Part shown: piece by piece, positions 62,603 through 64,000 of the stretch
Numbering within the stretch: the stretch's first letter is position 1
Layout of the letters: each line of letters begins with the position of its first letter
From: Scatophagus argus
Taxonomy: Eukaryota > Chordata > Actinopteri > Scatophagidae
DNA: 64,000 bases
Reading direction: 5' to 3'
NCBI RefSeq assembly: GCF_020382885.2
Contig: NC_058497.1
Coordinates: 18,344,330-18,408,329 of the forward strand
The notes under the pieces: generated by a model
Told to the model about the DNA's origin: nothing
Seen by the model: the letters and a program-made list of their open reading frames with translations, nothing else
Database searches by the model: none
Program-made: the position numbers and the translations under genes

Positions 62603-64000
62603 CTAGGAGAGGAAAAGAATCATGATCGTCAGTTAAAGTGTATGAAACCCGTTGCTTATTGACTTCTCTCTTCCCACTCTGCAATCATCATCTTGTCTTT
62701 TAACTCGAGGTGGAGGGAGCAATAATTTCTTTTTCTCAAAGTTTCCCTCTAGTCAAAAGTGTGTTTTACTTCTTGTTCCTGTAGGTGAATGTCTGAGCTT
62801 CGCTGTGCCAAATGAAGTGCAGACTTTGACACTAAAAAGCAGTTTTCACATCCATTACTGAGATTTTCTTTGTGTCCGTTGATAAACTCTGATATTAAAG
62901 AGGCAGCCTGCGAGCATGATGGTTTGAAGTTGATCCTGGTACAACCGAGAATGAACTTCACAGTGAAGTAGGATACATCTGGTGTCCAGCAGTTATACTT
63001 GTGAAATGAAAATATATGCATTTTCAGACATTTTTTTTTTATGAGGGAGAAGGAGAAGGTGCCATTTTTATGCCATTTTTCTTCACTAAAAGACAAGTCA
63101 AAGTCCTGCATTCAAAATCCTGCTTAAGTAAAAGCACAGGCCTATTATTGAATAAAAGTGTCAAAAGTAAAAGCACTTGTTCTGCAGAACAGTGTCACCT
63201 GTGAATGACGTGTTATTATGTAAGAGTTGTCTCCTTAACCTTCTGTGCTTTTTGATCTCTCACTACACACTACACGCTACACACACCCTTTAATCTACAA
63301 CAAGAAGCATTACCTCTTTGTCCTATGGAAAAGAAACAAATCATCAGAGCACAAGGCAGCGCTGGTCGGATGACATTTACTCAGCTATTCTAGGAAAGGT
63401 CTGGCAGGGCTGCCGATTTCCAACTCGGGTCGGATCATTGCGTTAGCCACATCATCACACCCTCTGTAGATTTACACTGACCACCGCCTTGTACCTCCCA
63501 TATGAATAATTGGTTCACATTTCCGGTCGGATGACAAGCTTCTCGAGCCTGGATTCATCCTCTCTACAAATCTCTGTGTGGCACATGTGCACACACACAC
63601 ACACACACACACACACAAGCAAGAGCATGCAAGCTCATATTTGGCTTAACACACAAGACGTCTGAGTCATCTGTGTTGTGTCATAACGTTCTCATTAAGA
63701 GTGTGTGTTCCCAAACACAGAGGACGCTTCACACTTTAATCAGCATCAGAATGTTTTGATCATGTTTTTGCGAATTTTCTTTTCATGAGATGTTGTAATG
63801 TCTTTAAACAAATTGGATGTGTTAGTCTCACACACTTGCTGTCTTATGACTTGTCTGTTTAGTGCGGTTAAGTCTAGCTGGCAGTGAGAAGTCTAGCAGC
63901 TGGCGTAGCTTCGTATGAACGAGCTGCACGATGTACAGACTGCCAGGGAGATAACATACAGATAACACATTTTTTAAATGGGCGTTGGGCATCTTTTCCA
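62603..64000 (-). other. robo3: robo3 intron upstream of Ig4, running to the window edge
   Basis: The Ig4 exon begins in phase 1 at 62602, so an Ig3 exon must lie upstream. I found no Ig-like frame with a donor in the last 1.4 kb. The stretch holds a (CA)n tract at 63589-63616 and otherwise unremarkable sequence. Confidence 0.5.
63589..63616. repeat. (CA)n microsatellite
   Basis: About fourteen CA units. Confidence 0.9.

Overview
The window is vertebrate genomic DNA, almost certainly from a ray-finned (teleost) fish. It has multi-exon genes with GT/AG introns, long AT-rich introns, fish-type LINE/SINE 3' tails, a decayed Tc1/mariner element and abundant microsatellites. There is no operon structure, CRISPR array or prokaryotic signal. 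All exon models below were read by hand from splice sites, reading phase and remembered protein families. No alignment was run.

Layout, left to right. (1) sytl2 (synaptotagmin-like protein 2, a Rab27 effector), plus strand, 347-14913: Slp homology domain, a very long linker exon, then C2A and C2B. (2) Two tandem minus-strand genes for ZPLD1/cupulin-like zona pellucida domain proteins, at 17190-20301 and 22066-25963. Each has 11 exons in the same phase pattern and the same TATA-to-ATG promoter layout. Their ZP-C halves are nearly identical, introns included, while their C-terminal tails have diverged. (3) A gene-poor stretch holding a dead Tc1-like transposon (28092-29160). (4) hspa8/Hsc70, plus strand, with a promoter carrying CCAAT boxes and a heat-shock-element-like motif, a non-coding first exon, and a 646-residue protein ending in EEVD. 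(5) lim2 (lens MP20), minus strand, converging on hspa8, complete at 173 residues, with a non-coding upstream exon implied. (6) robo3, minus strand, 43111-62602: 20 exons from Ig4 through three FN3 domains, the membrane helix and the whole cytoplasmic tail. Ig1-Ig3 and the start lie beyond the right edge.

The genes do not form one pathway; this is an ordinary syntenic block. From general knowledge, HSPA8 and ROBO3 also lie on one human chromosome arm (11q), and SYTL2 is on 11q too, so part of the neighbourhood looks ancestral. The zpld1-like pair and lim2 have human relatives on other chromosomes.

The most interesting material is the zpld1-like pair: apparent gene conversion, a GC splice donor in one copy, a stop before the expected donor in the other, and different membrane-anchor ends. 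Next come a 96-base in-phase mini-intron and repeated FWE motifs in sytl2, and two unclassified dispersed repeat families that recur in the introns. I found no evidence for a wholly new biological system.
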